From positions 1-64,000 of the forward strand of contig JBGTSF010000013.1 in the NCBI GenBank assembly GCA_041940425.1: a DNA stretch of 64,000 nucleotides. Reading direction: 5' to 3'. Origin of the DNA: DATHTS01 sp041940425 (lineage in GTDB: Bacteria > Acidobacteriota > Blastocatellia > Pyrinomonadales > Pyrinomonadaceae). The notes below the pieces were generated by a model. It saw only the letters and a list, made by a program, of their open reading frames with translations. It ran no database searches and was not told where the DNA came from. Positions 17,132-26,177 of this stretch are shown here, piece by piece (the first letter of the stretch is position 1; each line of letters starts with the position of its first letter). The translations under genes were made by a program, and so were the position numbers.

Positions 17132-18253
17132 ATGGTCGCAGTTTTAGAAAGAAGAAGTCTGAGAGATTTTGATTGGTTGATCGCGGTTCTGGCAGTCGCC
17201 ATTGTCGGTTTCGGCGTCTGGCAGATTTACAACGCCCAGCCGTATGAAAGCTATTGGTCGAAACAGATCATCGGTTTGTTTATCGCGCTGGTCGCTTTTA
17301 CGGTCGTCGCCGCGAGCGATTATCGCCGGATCGTCGAAGCCGCGCCGGTTTTCTATGCGATCGGATTGATCTTGCTGATTTTGGTTTTGATTCCGGGTAT
17401 CGGGATGAAGATCAACGGTCAGCAGGCGTGGATCAAAGTTCCGGTCGTCGGACAATTTCAGCCTTCGGAATTCGTCAAAATTCCGGTCGTTTTGATGCTG
17501 GCGAAATACTTCGGCGCGAAAAAGGGCGGAACATTAAAATTTAAAGAATTTCTTGTCGGCTGCGCTATCTTAGCCGCGCCCGTCGCTTTGATCATGCTCG
17601 AACCCGACGCGGGACAGGCTCTGACGTATTTTCCGCTTTTAGCAGTCGCGCTGTTTTTGTCGGGAATCAAGATCAGATACGTCATTGCCTCGCTTCTTTT
17701 GGCGGTCGTGCTGGTTCCGGCGGCATATTGGGTCGGAGTCGAAACCGGAAAGATCAAGGATTACCAAAGACAAAGAATCGAAGTCATCATTGATCCCGAA
17801 TCCGCCGACCCGCGCGGCTACGGTTATCATACCGTCCAATCAATGATCACGGTCGGCAAAGGAAATCTGACGGGCATCAAGGGCGACACTGAAACCTCGC
17901 AGAGCGCGCTCAAATTTCTACCCGAACCGCACACGGATTTTATTTTTGCGGTAACGGCGGAAAACACGGGCTTTGTCGGCTGTATCTCGCTGCTTCTGGC
18001 TTACGCGCTTCTGCTTTCGCGTTTGATCGCCGGTGCGCGGCAGGCGCCCGACAAAGCGGGAATGATCGTCATTATGGCGATCGTCGGCGGGATGGCGTTT
18101 CAGATCTTTATTAATGTCGGGATGGTTTTGGGCTTTCTGCCCGTCATCGGCGTTCCGCTTCCTCTGATGAGCGCGGGACTTTCAGCCATCCTTTCGACGT
18201 TCATCGCCATCGGATTCGTCATTAGCGTAAAAATGCGGAGATTTGTAAATTAG
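17132..18253 (+). CDS. rodA: SEDS glycosyltransferase RodA
   Basis: 373 residues with about ten membrane helices and SEDS signatures: an internal LEPDAGQALTYFP segment with the catalytic-type Asp, LPEPHTDFIFAV, and the C-terminal VGMVLGFLPVIGVPLPLMSAG. RodA polymerises lipid II in the elongasome with MrdA. The stop codon is directly followed by a heptad inverted repeat. Confidence 0.96.
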   Translation: MVAVLERRSLRDFDWLIAVLAVAIVGFGVWQIYNAQPYESYWSKQIIGLFIALVAFTVVAASDYRRIVEAAPVFYAIGLILLILVLIPGIGMKINGQQAWIKVPVVGQFQPSEFVKIPVVLMLAKYFGAKKGGTLKFKEFLVGCAILAAPVALIMLEPDAGQALTYFPLLAVALFLSGIKIRYVIASLLLAVVLVPAAYWVGVETGKIKDYQRQRIEVIIDPESADPRGYGYHTVQSMITVGKGNLTGIKGDTETSQSALKFLPEPHTDFIFAVTAENTGFVGCISLLLAYALLLSRLIAGARQAPDKAGMIVIMAIVGGMAFQIFINVGMVLGFLPVIGVPLPLMSAGLSAILSTFIAIGFVISVKMRRFVN

Positions 18254-18318
18254 ATATTAGATGTCAGATGTCAGATGCTAGTATTTTACTGACATCTGAC
18301 ATCTAATATCTGACATCT
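18252..18318. repeat. Heptad inverted repeat between rodA and the class A PBP gene
   Basis: The left arm (18252-18274) is AGATATT, AGATGTC, AGATGTC plus two bases. Its perfect 23-nt inverted complement lies at 18289-18311, followed by one extra unit (18312-18318). The arms align best when shifted by one whole 7-nt unit. The left arm overlaps the rodA stop codon. A GGAG ribosome site for the next gene follows immediately. Confidence 0.92.
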
Positions 18319-18329
18319 GGAGTTAGTTT

Positions 18330-20951
18330 ATGGCAAGAGAAAAGAAAATAGTCGAACAGGAAATCAAATCGGTCGAGACAAAAGGGAAAGGAAGATTTTG
18401 GAAAACCGTGTGGTTTTTCGTCGCGCTCGTTCTCGCACTTTCGGCGGGCGGTTTGACCGGGATTCTTGGCGCGTATTATTTGAATAATTCGCGGTATGCG
18501 ACGGAGGTTTCCGCGCTGGCAACGTATCGCCCGCCGCAGGTAACGAAGATTTACGCCGACGACGGCGAAACCGTTCTGGCGGAATTCGCGCTTGAAAAAC
18601 GCATTCCGATCAAGGAAAAAGACATTCCGCAAAATGTCGAAGACGCGCTCATCGCCATCGAAGATTTTCGCTACTACAATCACATCGGCATTGACCCGTA
18701 TCGAATCGCGGGCGCGGTTTTCAAAAATATGACGACCGGCAGAACCGAAGGCGCGTCAACGATCACCCAACAGCTTGCCAAAAATCTTTTTCTTTCAAAG
18801 GAACAGACCTACACGCGAAAAGTAAGCGAATGGATGATGGCACTTGAGATCGAACGGCTTTATACCAAGCGGCAGATTCTCGAAATGTATATGAACTATG
18901 TCTTTCTCGGCGCAGGCAGCTATGGTTTTGAAGCCGGCGCGCGGACGTATTTCGGAAAATCGCTCAACGAACTGAATCTCGAAGAAGCCGCACTTTTAGC
19001 CGCAATTCCGAAATCGCCGGAATATTCACCGACGCGCAACCGCGAAAAAGCGAAAGAGCGGCGCAACATCGTGCTTGATCAGATGGCGAAATATTTTCCC
19101 GAACGCTATTCGCAAGCCGAAGTGGATGCCGCCAAAGCCAAAGAAATAAAATTAGCTGACACGGCTTATTATCAATCTCTGCCGAAATCCACGCCGTGGG
19201 ATTATCCGGTCGAAGAGATCCGCAAGTATCTCGAAGACAAATACACGACACGCGTCGCGCAGGGCGGTCTGGAAGTTTACACGACGATCAATGTCGAAGC
19301 GCAGAAGATCGCCACCAAAGCGATCCGCGAAGGTCTTCGCCGCTACGACAAAAGTAAAGCGTGGCGTTCGGATTATGAGAATATTCTCGTGGACGAAAAC
19401 AACGAGCCTCTGACCGACGAGAAAGAGATCAAGCGCAAGCTCGAAAGCTACAAACACGCCGATTGGTATGGCGATCAGCACGAGGAAGGCGAATTTATCA
19501 AAGGTTTGATAATGAGCGTCAATCCAACGACCGATACCGCCAAAGTTCGTTTCGGAAATTACACGGCGACCGTAACGAGTAAAGAAATGGGCAGAAGCGG
19601 TAAGAAACCGTCTGCCGAGTTAAAACAGGGTTATTTAGCCGAATTCGAGATCAAAAAAGTTGATAACGAAAACAAAACCGTCGAAGTCGAATTGACGCAA
19701 TCACCGGAAGTTCAGGCGGCGATCGTTTCGCTCAATGCGAAAACGGGCGAGATCGTCGCAATGGTCGGCGGCTACGATTATCATTCGAGCAAATTCAACA
19801 ACGCGACACAGGGACTTCGTCAAACGGGATCGTGCTACAAACCGTTTATTTACACGGCGGCGGTCGAATGGGGAATGACGCCCGAGATGACCGTTTCCGG
19901 CGCGCCGATCAAACGCGGCGGCTGGCAGCCGCACAATTATGACGGCTCGACCAGCCACGGCAATGTGCCGATGAGCGTCGCGCTCGCCAAATCATACAAT
20001 CTGGCGGCGGTTCATCTACTCGAACAGGTCGGCGTCCAGACCGGAGCGCAGATGGTTCGTCGTTTCGGCATCACGAATCCGATGGCGCCGAGCCTGCCGT
20101 CCGCGCTCGGGGCGAGCGAAGCGTCTCTTTTGGAAATGGTTTCCGCCTATTCGGTTTTCCCGAATAAGGGCGTGCGCGTTCAGCCGCATCTGATCCGCAA
20201 GGTTTTAGACCGCGACGGGAAAGTTCTGGAAGAATGGGACGATAAGACCTACAAAGTAACGAGCGAATACGTCGCCTTAACGATGGTTGATATGATGCGC
20301 GGCGTCACCAGCGGCGGCGGAACGGCGGGCGGCGCGAGTGCCGCCGGACACCAGCTCGCCGGAAAAACCGGAACGGTCAATGACCACACGGACGTTTGGT
20401 TTATCGGCTACACGCCGACCTATGTAACGGGCGTGTGGATGGGAAATCCGAAACGAAAGGAAAATCTCGGACGCGGGATGACGGGCGGCGGCGGCGCGCT
20501 CCCGTATTTCAACGAGTTTATGAACGCCTATATGAAGGACAAGCCGAAGGACAAATTCGAAGAACCGCCGCCGATTCCTTCCGACATCAAATCTCTGATC
20601 GAACGGCGCAAACGCGAGGAACTCGAAAAACTCGAAAAGGCGGAACTCGAAGCGAGAAAGAGCGGCGCGATCTATACGCCGAGCAAGAAATCGGAAACAA
20701 ATGTGGATGGTTCGGAACTTGAACCGACAGATACCACTGCGCCCGACTCAACGAAAACAACGGACGGCGCGACAGATAACAAGCGAGACGGCGCACCGGC
20801 AGGCAATCCGACTCCGCCGAAGCCGGACAACAATCCGCCGAAACAGCAGAACAATCCGACCAATCCTCCGCCCGCGAAGAAACCCGATCCGCCCGCTCAA
20901 AATCCGAGCAGTGAAGGAACAAAGCGTAAGGGCAAAAAAGGCGACGGGTGA
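18330..20951 (+). CDS. Class A penicillin-binding protein (PBP1A type)
   Basis: 873 residues: a cytosolic N-terminus, one membrane helix (about 28-52), a GT51 glycosyltransferase domain (EDFRYYNHIGIDPYRI, GASTITQQLAKNLFL) and a transpeptidase domain with S501-C-Y-K504, S555-Y-N and K679-T-G-T. It polymerises and cross-links peptidoglycan. The last 120 residues are a charged and then Pro/Asn-rich tail (PPKPDNNPPKQQNNPTNPPP), probably a disordered periplasmic extension. It follows the elongasome genes in the same orientation, starting with a good GGAG site. Its stop codon lies 3 nt before the repeat-bounded element at 20955. Confidence 0.93.
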   Translation: MAREKKIVEQEIKSVETKGKGRFWKTVWFFVALVLALSAGGLTGILGAYYLNNSRYATEVSALATYRPPQVTKIYADDGETVLAEFALEKRIPIKEKDIPQNVEDALIAIEDFRYYNHIGIDPYRIAGAVFKNMTTGRTEGASTITQQLAKNLFLSKEQTYTRKVSEWMMALEIERLYTKRQILEMYMNYVFLGAGSYGFEAGARTYFGKSLNELNLEEAALLAAIPKSPEYSPTRNREKAKERRNIVLDQMAKYFPERYSQAEVDAAKAKEIKLADTAYYQSLPKSTPWDYPVEEIRKYLEDKYTTRVAQGGLEVYTTINVEAQKIATKAIREGLRRYDKSKAWRSDYENILVDENNEPLTDEKEIKRKLESYKHADWYGDQHEEGEFIKGLIMSVNPTTDTAKVRFGNYTATVTSKEMGRSGKKPSAELKQGYLAEFEIKKVDNENKTVEVELTQSPEVQAAIVSLNAKTGEIVAMVGGYDYHSSKFNNATQGLRQTGSCYKPFIYTAAVEWGMTPEMTVSGAPIKRGGWQPHNYDGSTSHGNVPMSVALAKSYNLAAVHLLEQVGVQTGAQMVRRFGITNPMAPSLPSALGASEASLLEMVSAYSVFPNKGVRVQPHLIRKVLDRDGKVLEEWDDKTYKVTSEYVALTMVDMMRGVTSGGGTAGGASAAGHQLAGKTGTVNDHTDVWFIGYTPTYVTGVWMGNPKRKENLGRGMTGGGGALPYFNEFMNAYMKDKPKDKFEEPPPIPSDIKSLIERRKREELEKLEKAELEARKSGAIYTPSKKSETNVDGSELEPTDTTAPDSTKTTDGATDNKRDGAPAGNPTPPKPDNNPPKQQNNPTNPPPAKKPDPPAQNPSSEGTKRKGKKGDG

Positions 20952-20954
20952 TTT

Positions 20955-21439
20955 GAGGGATGAAGGATGAGGGATGAGGGATGAATAATTTCGTCCCTCA
21001 TTTTTTGTGTCTTGATTTTGTTTTTAATGTCATTGTTACGAAAATCGAGATTAGTTCGTTAGTTTCATCGCACAGAGGTTTTAACTTTTTCTCACTGACA
21101 AAATTGCCTTCGATTAGAAGTTCGAGCCAGTATAAACTTTCTTCCAACTCTTGCAGTGCACCTTCTATTTCACTGATAAAGTCGGCATCGGATTTAGCGC
21201 GGGTGGCTTCTGAGTATTGTGCGCCGGGCGAGGTGCCGGAACGCAGTAATTGATGAGTAATGACATGAACCGCGCCGTGTTTGGGCAAATATTCATAAAG
21301 CCGAATGATTCGAAGAGCATATTGTTTGAGCCGCTTTTTAAGATTTTGCCTCCGAATTTCCTTATCGTTTTCGGAAGTTGAAATTAAATCATCCGACTTT
21401 GTATTTTCTTCATCCCTCATCCCTCATCCTTCATCTCTC
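20955..21439. mobile_element. Heptad inverted-repeat element carrying a four-helix-bundle gene
   Basis: Left arm 20955-20985 (GAGGGAT, GAAGGAT, GAGGGAT, GAGGGAT, GAA) and right arm 21409-21439 are inverted complements at 30 of 31 positions. Between them is a single leftward gene (20998-21420) whose start codon lies in the right arm and whose stop overlaps an extra CCCTCAT copy just inside the left arm. Outside, the PBP stop is 3 nt away and the esterase stop codon lies within the right arm. No transposase and no target duplication are seen. The layout is that of a 23S rRNA intervening sequence, but here in an ordinary gene junction. Confidence 0.75.
20998..21420 (-). CDS. Four-helix-bundle protein (23S rRNA intervening-sequence protein/Avd family)
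   Basis: 140 residues, basic and mostly helical. The central segment HQLLRSGTSPGAQYSEATRA, followed by KSDADFISEIEGALQELEES and YWLELL, is the signature of the four-helix-bundle family to which 23S rRNA intervening-sequence proteins and the Avd protein of diversity-generating retroelements belong. Known members bind nucleic acid as pentameric rings. The ATG and its purine-rich upstream GGATGAGGG both come from the heptad arm, so translation signals are supplied by the repeat. No reverse transcriptase or variable repeat is nearby, so a DGR is unlikely. Confidence 0.85.
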   Translation of the reverse strand: MRDEENTKSDDLISTSENDKEIRRQNLKKRLKQYALRIIRLYEYLPKHGAVHVITHQLLRSGTSPGAQYSEATRAKSDADFISEIEGALQELEESLYWLELLIEGNFVSEKKLKPLCDETNELISIFVTMTLKTKSRHKK

Positions 21440-22168
21440 AACGAATTTTCCCAAATAATAAGGAAGCATTTTCCGCCACCAAACCCAATCGTGATTCACG
21501 TCGTGTCCCCAAACATCCAACCAATGAGGAATTCCTTTTGAATGAAGAAGCGCGGAAAACTCGCGGCTGCGGTCGGGCGCTTCGAACGCGCCTTGTCCGG
21601 TCGAGATGACGATCGCGTCGGCTTGTCTCAAACGAGGCAGATGATAATCGTCGTTCAGATTTTTCAGATACATCATCGGATTGTTGAAATAGACGTTGTC
21701 GTCGTAATAGCTTTCCAGGTAATTGTAAATATCATAGCTTCCGCTCATCGCAATCGTCCCGCGAAAATTGTCGGAATGCTTAAAATATGTGTTCGCCGCT
21801 AAAAAAGCTCCGAGCGACGCGCCCGTCGTCAGAGGTCGAGCGTCTTCGCCGCATTCGTTTCTAATCAATGGCAAGACTTCTTCCATAATGTACCGGTCGT
21901 AGCGCGAAAGCATCTCGACCTTCCACGCCGGATGCGATTGGCGATTTAATAAACTGTATTTATTAACCGAATTGATCGAATAAGCGCGAATGAGACCGTT
22001 TTCGATAAACCATTTGATAGCATCAACCAGATAAAAGCGTTCGTATTCCAGATAATCCGCCGCGGCGGTCGGAAACATTAACAGCGGGTAACCCGCGTGC
22101 CCGTATGCCACGAGCGGCATTTCCATATTCAGATTGTGGCTAAACCACGAAGTCGTATCACGTCGCAT
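21431..22168 (-). CDS. Putative esterase, alpha/beta-hydrolase fold
   Basis: 245 residues without signal peptide. It has the nucleophile elbow G116-A-S118-L-G120 and late histidines in WGHDVNHDW (H222/H226) to complete a triad, in the arrangement of the esterase-D-like family that includes small cytosolic serine esterases. The substrate is unknown. The TGA stop lies inside the right arm of the adjacent repeat element, so the last residues (FVER) were probably fixed by where that element sits. Confidence 0.75.
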   Translation of the reverse strand: MRRDTTSWFSHNLNMEMPLVAYGHAGYPLLMFPTAAADYLEYERFYLVDAIKWFIENGLIRAYSINSVNKYSLLNRQSHPAWKVEMLSRYDRYIMEEVLPLIRNECGEDARPLTTGASLGAFLAANTYFKHSDNFRGTIAMSGSYDIYNYLESYYDDNVYFNNPMMYLKNLNDDYHLPRLRQADAIVISTGQGAFEAPDRSREFSALLHSKGIPHWLDVWGHDVNHDWVWWRKMLPYYLGKFVER

Positions 22169-22377
22169 AAATTATAAAAATAAACTCCAATAAAGATATA
22201 AAATAAAACTTTTTTGATTAAGTGAGGTTAAAAGATAATTCGGGTAAGTTCAAGTTTGCTTCAACGGAATATCGAATAAATTTGTTCTGTCAGCCAAATC
22301 AAAAAATTACTATGATTTTGCAGATTAGCTATGCTATTATCCACAAAAATACTTAATTGCTCTAGGAAGTTCCCAGT

Positions 22378-24219
22378 ATGAAAAAATCATCGAATTCAAA
22401 ATCCGCGTTTTGTTTTATCGCACTATTTTTCTGCGCTAATATTTTTGTCATCGGACAGGATATTGTGGCTGAGCCGGTCTTTACCAGTGTCGGAAGCACC
22501 GAGAGGAAAAATTCCGATAAAGAGGAGGAAAAAGGCTCGACTGTGCGCGGGCGCGTAACTTACCGTGATTCGGGCGCGCCGGTGCGCCGCGGCTGGATCG
22601 CTTTTCGCAAGATCAAGGAATTGGTCGAACCGCCGAAAACGGAAAGCAAGGGAGAAGTTTTCGTCGGGAGTTCAACGTCATACGGAACGGATAATTACGT
22701 TTTGACCAACGATCTGGGCGAGTTTGAAATGAAAAACGTCAAAGCCGGAATTTACCAGCCGGTCTTAAAGGTCATGGGAGTTTTAAATCCCGAATTTTCC
22801 GACCGCGACAATCCTTTGTTTCAGCAAATTGCGGTTGACGGCGTAAGCGAAATTCAGACCTTGATCGGTATCGTGCGCGGCGCGGCGGTCAGCGGCAGAA
22901 TTTTGTATGCCGACGGCTCGCCGGTCATCGGCGCGCGCGTGCAGGTTTTGGATAAAGAGAGCCGTGTCTTTCGGTATTACGAGTATTCGGAAAATTTAAC
23001 GACGACGACGACGGATGATCTGGGATTTTACCGTTTGAGCGGTTTGCCGGAAGGCGATTATATCGTTCGCGTCGTCGAGCCGTCTCTGCCGGCAAGATCG
23101 GTTAAATCGGTAAGCAGTTACGATTTGTCCAGAACGGCGTATTCTTCCGAACATAAAACTTATTATCCGAATGCCGACAGTCAAAAAGAAGCCGTTCCGG
23201 TTCAATTGCTTTTGGGACAAGAACAAACCGGTATAAATATATCAATCCCGGATCGCCGTTCATTAACCATTTCGGGAAGCGTCGTTGCAAAAAGCGATAA
23301 GAAACCGGTCGGAAACGCAACGGTTTCATTTTCAAAAAATAATGAAGAAGATTTTGTTTTAGAGTATGACGGCGGACAGAACAGGCAATTAAAAACCGAT
23401 GAAACCGGAATCTGGAAATTCGAAGACCTGCCGGAAGGGAAATATCTCGTCAGAGCTTCCGTAAATGGTGAATACGAATATGAGAACGGAAAAGCCGTAT
23501 TAAAGAAACCGTCCGTCAGATATGCGCCTCAAGCAGTAGAAATTGATCTCGAAGAAAACGATGCGGAAAATATTCTGATCGAACTTTCAGTCGAGGCGAC
23601 GATTGCCGGTTTTGTTTCCGTCGAGGACGGAAAAGAAATCCCGAACCGTGTGTATATTTCGGCAGTCAGCAGGGATTTCAGAAACAGCGCGGGCGAGGGC
23701 GTTGAGAAATCGAATAAGCAAAGCGATAAGCGGCGGCTTCCGTTTCTGATTTCAGCCGTTTCCGAGGGCGAGTTTTATCTGACGGGCAGCGCAACCGAGG
23801 ATTATTACGTTAAATCCATCCGTCTGGGCAGTAAAGATTTACTCAATGAAACATTGAAGATCGAAGCGGGAGAAAAGATCGAAAATGTCGAGGTCGTCTT
23901 AAGCGACAAAATCGGCACGGTCAAGGGAAAAGTTTCGGGGCTGGAAAAAGGCGAACGCGCTTTTGTCGTCATTTTTCCCGCGGGCAAGAAAGGAGTAGCC
24001 GCCTTTGCTTCGGCAAGACAGGGCGCGGTAAATGATAAAGGCGAATTTACTCTAACAGCCGCTCCCGGCGATTATATTATTTTTGTCGGCACGGCAAAAA
24101 ACCGTCCGAAAATCGGAAAGTTCGACGAATGGCTCGAAGAAATTCGGACGAAATCGGAAAAAATAACCGTTCGATTGAATGAAACGGCGAACGTCAGTTT
24201 AACTTATGCCGACAAATAA
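22378..24219 (+). CDS. Secreted protein with repeated carboxypeptidase-regulatory-like domains
   Basis: 613 residues with a signal peptide (to about residue 27) and at least three beta-sandwich modules of the carboxypeptidase-regulatory type: GSTVRGRVTYRDSGAPVRRG, AAVSGRILYADGSPVIGARV with LGFYRLSGLPEGDYIV, and ISGSVVAKSDKKPVGNATV with WKFEDLPEGKYLV. No enzyme domain is present. Such proteins are abundant in Acidobacteria and are thought to bind carbohydrate or act as surface scaffolds. A TAGGAAG-like ribosome site precedes the ATG, and a clear terminator follows. Confidence 0.75.
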   Translation: MKKSSNSKSAFCFIALFFCANIFVIGQDIVAEPVFTSVGSTERKNSDKEEEKGSTVRGRVTYRDSGAPVRRGWIAFRKIKELVEPPKTESKGEVFVGSSTSYGTDNYVLTNDLGEFEMKNVKAGIYQPVLKVMGVLNPEFSDRDNPLFQQIAVDGVSEIQTLIGIVRGAAVSGRILYADGSPVIGARVQVLDKESRVFRYYEYSENLTTTTTDDLGFYRLSGLPEGDYIVRVVEPSLPARSVKSVSSYDLSRTAYSSEHKTYYPNADSQKEAVPVQLLLGQEQTGINISIPDRRSLTISGSVVAKSDKKPVGNATVSFSKNNEEDFVLEYDGGQNRQLKTDETGIWKFEDLPEGKYLVRASVNGEYEYENGKAVLKKPSVRYAPQAVEIDLEENDAENILIELSVEATIAGFVSVEDGKEIPNRVYISAVSRDFRNSAGEGVEKSNKQSDKRRLPFLISAVSEGEFYLTGSATEDYYVKSIRLGSKDLLNETLKIEAGEKIENVEVVLSDKIGTVKGKVSGLEKGERAFVVIFPAGKKGVAAFASARQGAVNDKGEFTLTAAPGDYIIFVGTAKNRPKIGKFDEWLEEIRTKSEKITVRLNETANVSLTYADK

Positions 24220-24236
24220 TAAAGTAAAATTTTTTG

Positions 24237-24268
24237 AAAAGCGCGTTGTGAAACTAACGCGCTTTTTT
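24237..24268 (+). terminator. Rho-independent terminator
   Basis: An 11-bp stem AAAAGCGCGTT/AACGCGCTTTT with an 8-nt loop and T-run follows the carboxypeptidase-regulatory protein gene by 17 nt. It may also serve the convergent lipoprotein gene. Confidence 0.88.
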
Positions 24269-24279
24269 AATTTTTGGAA

Positions 24280-25242
24280 TTATTTCGCAACCGTTATCTC
24301 GCGCGTCGTCGAATTATAGCCGCCGTTTTCGACCACATTGCCGTCTTTGTCAATGAGTTCCAGCTTGACGGTATGTTTGCCGGTCGTCCAGCCGGAAAAC
24401 CAGACGGGTTCCCATTTCTCGATCATTTTTACTTCCTTGCCGTCAACCGTCAGACGAATTTTATATTCGCCGCCGTCGCCCGTGAGCTTGGCGTTTGCCA
24501 GCCAGAAATCGATCATGATCGCTTCGGCTTCGGCTTCCTTGTATTCGCCTTTCGGTCGGCTGTAGGTCAGAAGCGGTTTCGCTTTATCAACCGCGCCGGC
24601 GGTCGAAGACTGCATATCTTTGCCTTCGGGCGTGCCGGAAGCGTTGGCGTTTGACATCGGCTGATTGGCGTTGGTCGTGGTCGGTTTTGTCGGATCCGCG
24701 CCGCCGTCTTTGACGGTAAAGCGGATCATCTGAAACGCGCCCGGATTTTTATAACTTTCGTGCCACGGGCGCGACGGGAAAACTCTCAAAGTGTGTTCGC
24801 CGTCCGAAACATTCCGCAGTTCGAATTCCTGTCCGAGATTGTAATAGGCTTCATACGGCTGATTGTCGAGAATGATGTGAATATGATTGCCCATATCCGT
24901 CGCCGGGTCTTTGCCCGGCTGGTAGCCTTTCAGATCGCCGCTCAATTCCAATTTCACCTTGACGGTCGAACTGTTGACGGTCGCGCCGTCTTTCGGTTCG
25001 ACAAAAGTCAAAGTCGGCGCGGCTTTGTCCTGTTCGCCGCGCTGGTTCATCATATACTCGACCTTCTGCGGGCGCGGAGTTTCCGCCAGAGTCTGCGCCG
25101 CCGACGTATTGATGTTCGTGGCGTTCGGGCTAAGAGCGTTGGCGTTTGAATTGCTGTCCAAAACCGTGTTGCCCTTCGGCGGATCGCAAGCCGCGAAAAA
25201 TGCGAGGGCGGTTAAGATGACTAATAGTTTTGTAAATTTCAT
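24280..25242 (-). CDS. Lipoprotein of unknown function
   Basis: 320 residues from the ATG at 25242, chosen because AAGGAGGAA lies 5 nt upstream. The N-terminus MKFTKLLVILTALAFFAAC is a lipoprotein signal with cysteine at residue 19. A Ser/Asn/Thr-rich linker leads to two similar halves: a beta-rich module with NHIHIILDNQPYEAYY and DGEHTLRVFPSRPWHES, and a second one with EYKIRLTVDGKEV and TGKHTVKLELIDKDG. The halves look like Ig-like ligand-binding sandwiches in tandem. No function can be assigned. Confidence 0.75.
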   Translation of the reverse strand: MKFTKLLVILTALAFFAACDPPKGNTVLDSNSNANALSPNATNINTSAAQTLAETPRPQKVEYMMNQRGEQDKAAPTLTFVEPKDGATVNSSTVKVKLELSGDLKGYQPGKDPATDMGNHIHIILDNQPYEAYYNLGQEFELRNVSDGEHTLRVFPSRPWHESYKNPGAFQMIRFTVKDGGADPTKPTTTNANQPMSNANASGTPEGKDMQSSTAGAVDKAKPLLTYSRPKGEYKEAEAEAIMIDFWLANAKLTGDGGEYKIRLTVDGKEVKMIEKWEPVWFSGWTTGKHTVKLELIDKDGNVVENGGYNSTTREITVAK

Positions 25243-25303
25243 TAATTCCTCCTTGTTAAAATAACGGTAGTGTTTCATGATTTATGCTGAAGAATGGAAA
25301 TTT

Positions 25304-25382
25304 CGGAATAGATTCGAGATGAGAGATGATAACTGATAGATTTTATCTTTCATCTATTATCTTTCATCTCCCATCTATTCCG
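25304..25382. repeat. Heptad inverted repeat between the lipoprotein and lipB genes
   Basis: An almost continuous palindrome. The left half starts CGGAATAGAT and runs AGATGAG, AGATGAT, AACTGAT; the right half runs ATCTTTC, ATCTATT, ATCTTTC, ATCTCCC, ATCTATT, CCG. About four fifths of positions pair. Both halves keep the 7-nt period. Confidence 0.8.
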
Positions 25383-25441
25383 AACCGTTTTTCTTTCATC
25401 ATAAAATCCGAGATGCCATCAAAATAACTTTATAAAAAAAC

Positions 25442-26122
25442 TTAAACCGCAAGTTCCAATTTCTTGATTTTTTCTTCTACTTTACCGAACTCGAACACAT
25501 CGGCAAAATTTTTAATGATTTTATCTTCGACTTCCGCCAGAGAAAGTTCGCGTCCCAAAATCTGTTCCATCGAAGCGACCGGTTCGCCTTCGCAGGCGAT
25601 GATCCAATTGTAATAGCTCAGATCCGTATTCACATTCAGGGCGAAACCGTGCGTCGTAACCCAGCGTTTGATATGAATCCCGATTGCCGCGACCTTTCCG
25701 TCTTTTGTATGAACGCCCGTCAAACCTTCGATCCGAAAAGCGTCAATGCCGAAATCCTGCATCGTGCGGATCAAAACTTCTTCCAGATCGCGCACGAATT
25801 TATGCACATCCTCGCGGTCGGGCGATAAGTTAAAGATCGGATAACCGACGATCTGACCGATGCCGTGATACGTTACCTTGCCGCCGCGATTCGTCTCGAA
25901 AACGGTCGCGCCGAGATATTTCAGAGCGTCTTCGGTCGCCAGAACTCCGGCGTGTTTCGCGCTTCTTCCAAGCGTGTATGTATGCGGGTGTTCAAGGAGC
26001 AATAAAAAATCCTTTTCGCGCCGCGCGATGACTTCGGTTTCAAGCTCTTTCTGCAGATCGAGACCGTCCGCATAAGCAACCCGTCCGAGCCTTTTTACTT
26101 CCAATTGTCTTTCCCGCATCAT
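25442..26122 (-). CDS. lipB: Octanoyl-[ACP]:protein N-octanoyltransferase LipB
   Basis: 226 residues. The LipB signature RGGKVTYHGIGQ is at 79-90, the conserved lysine in DGKVAAIGIHIKR at K143 and the acyl-carrying cysteine in IIACE at C177. It transfers octanoate from ACP to lipoyl domains, the first step of lipoate synthesis; the partner lipA is not in the window. Start at the first of two adjacent ATGs. It is monocistronic and diverges from the small gene at 26178. Confidence 0.95.
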   Translation of the reverse strand: MMRERQLEVKRLGRVAYADGLDLQKELETEVIARREKDFLLLLEHPHTYTLGRSAKHAGVLATEDALKYLGATVFETNRGGKVTYHGIGQIVGYPIFNLSPDREDVHKFVRDLEEVLIRTMQDFGIDAFRIEGLTGVHTKDGKVAAIGIHIKRWVTTHGFALNVNTDLSYYNWIIACEGEPVASMEQILGRELSLAEVEDKIIKNFADVFEFGKVEEKIKKLELAV

Positions 26123-26177
26123 TTGTTATGATAAGATTTTACGAATAAAACCCCTAATTCGGCAATTGGTGATAAAA

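Noticed and set aside
20998..21420. Avd-like protein as part of a diversity-generating retroelement
   Set aside because: No reverse transcriptase, template repeat or variable repeat is found in the window; the family also contains 23S rRNA intervening-sequence proteins.
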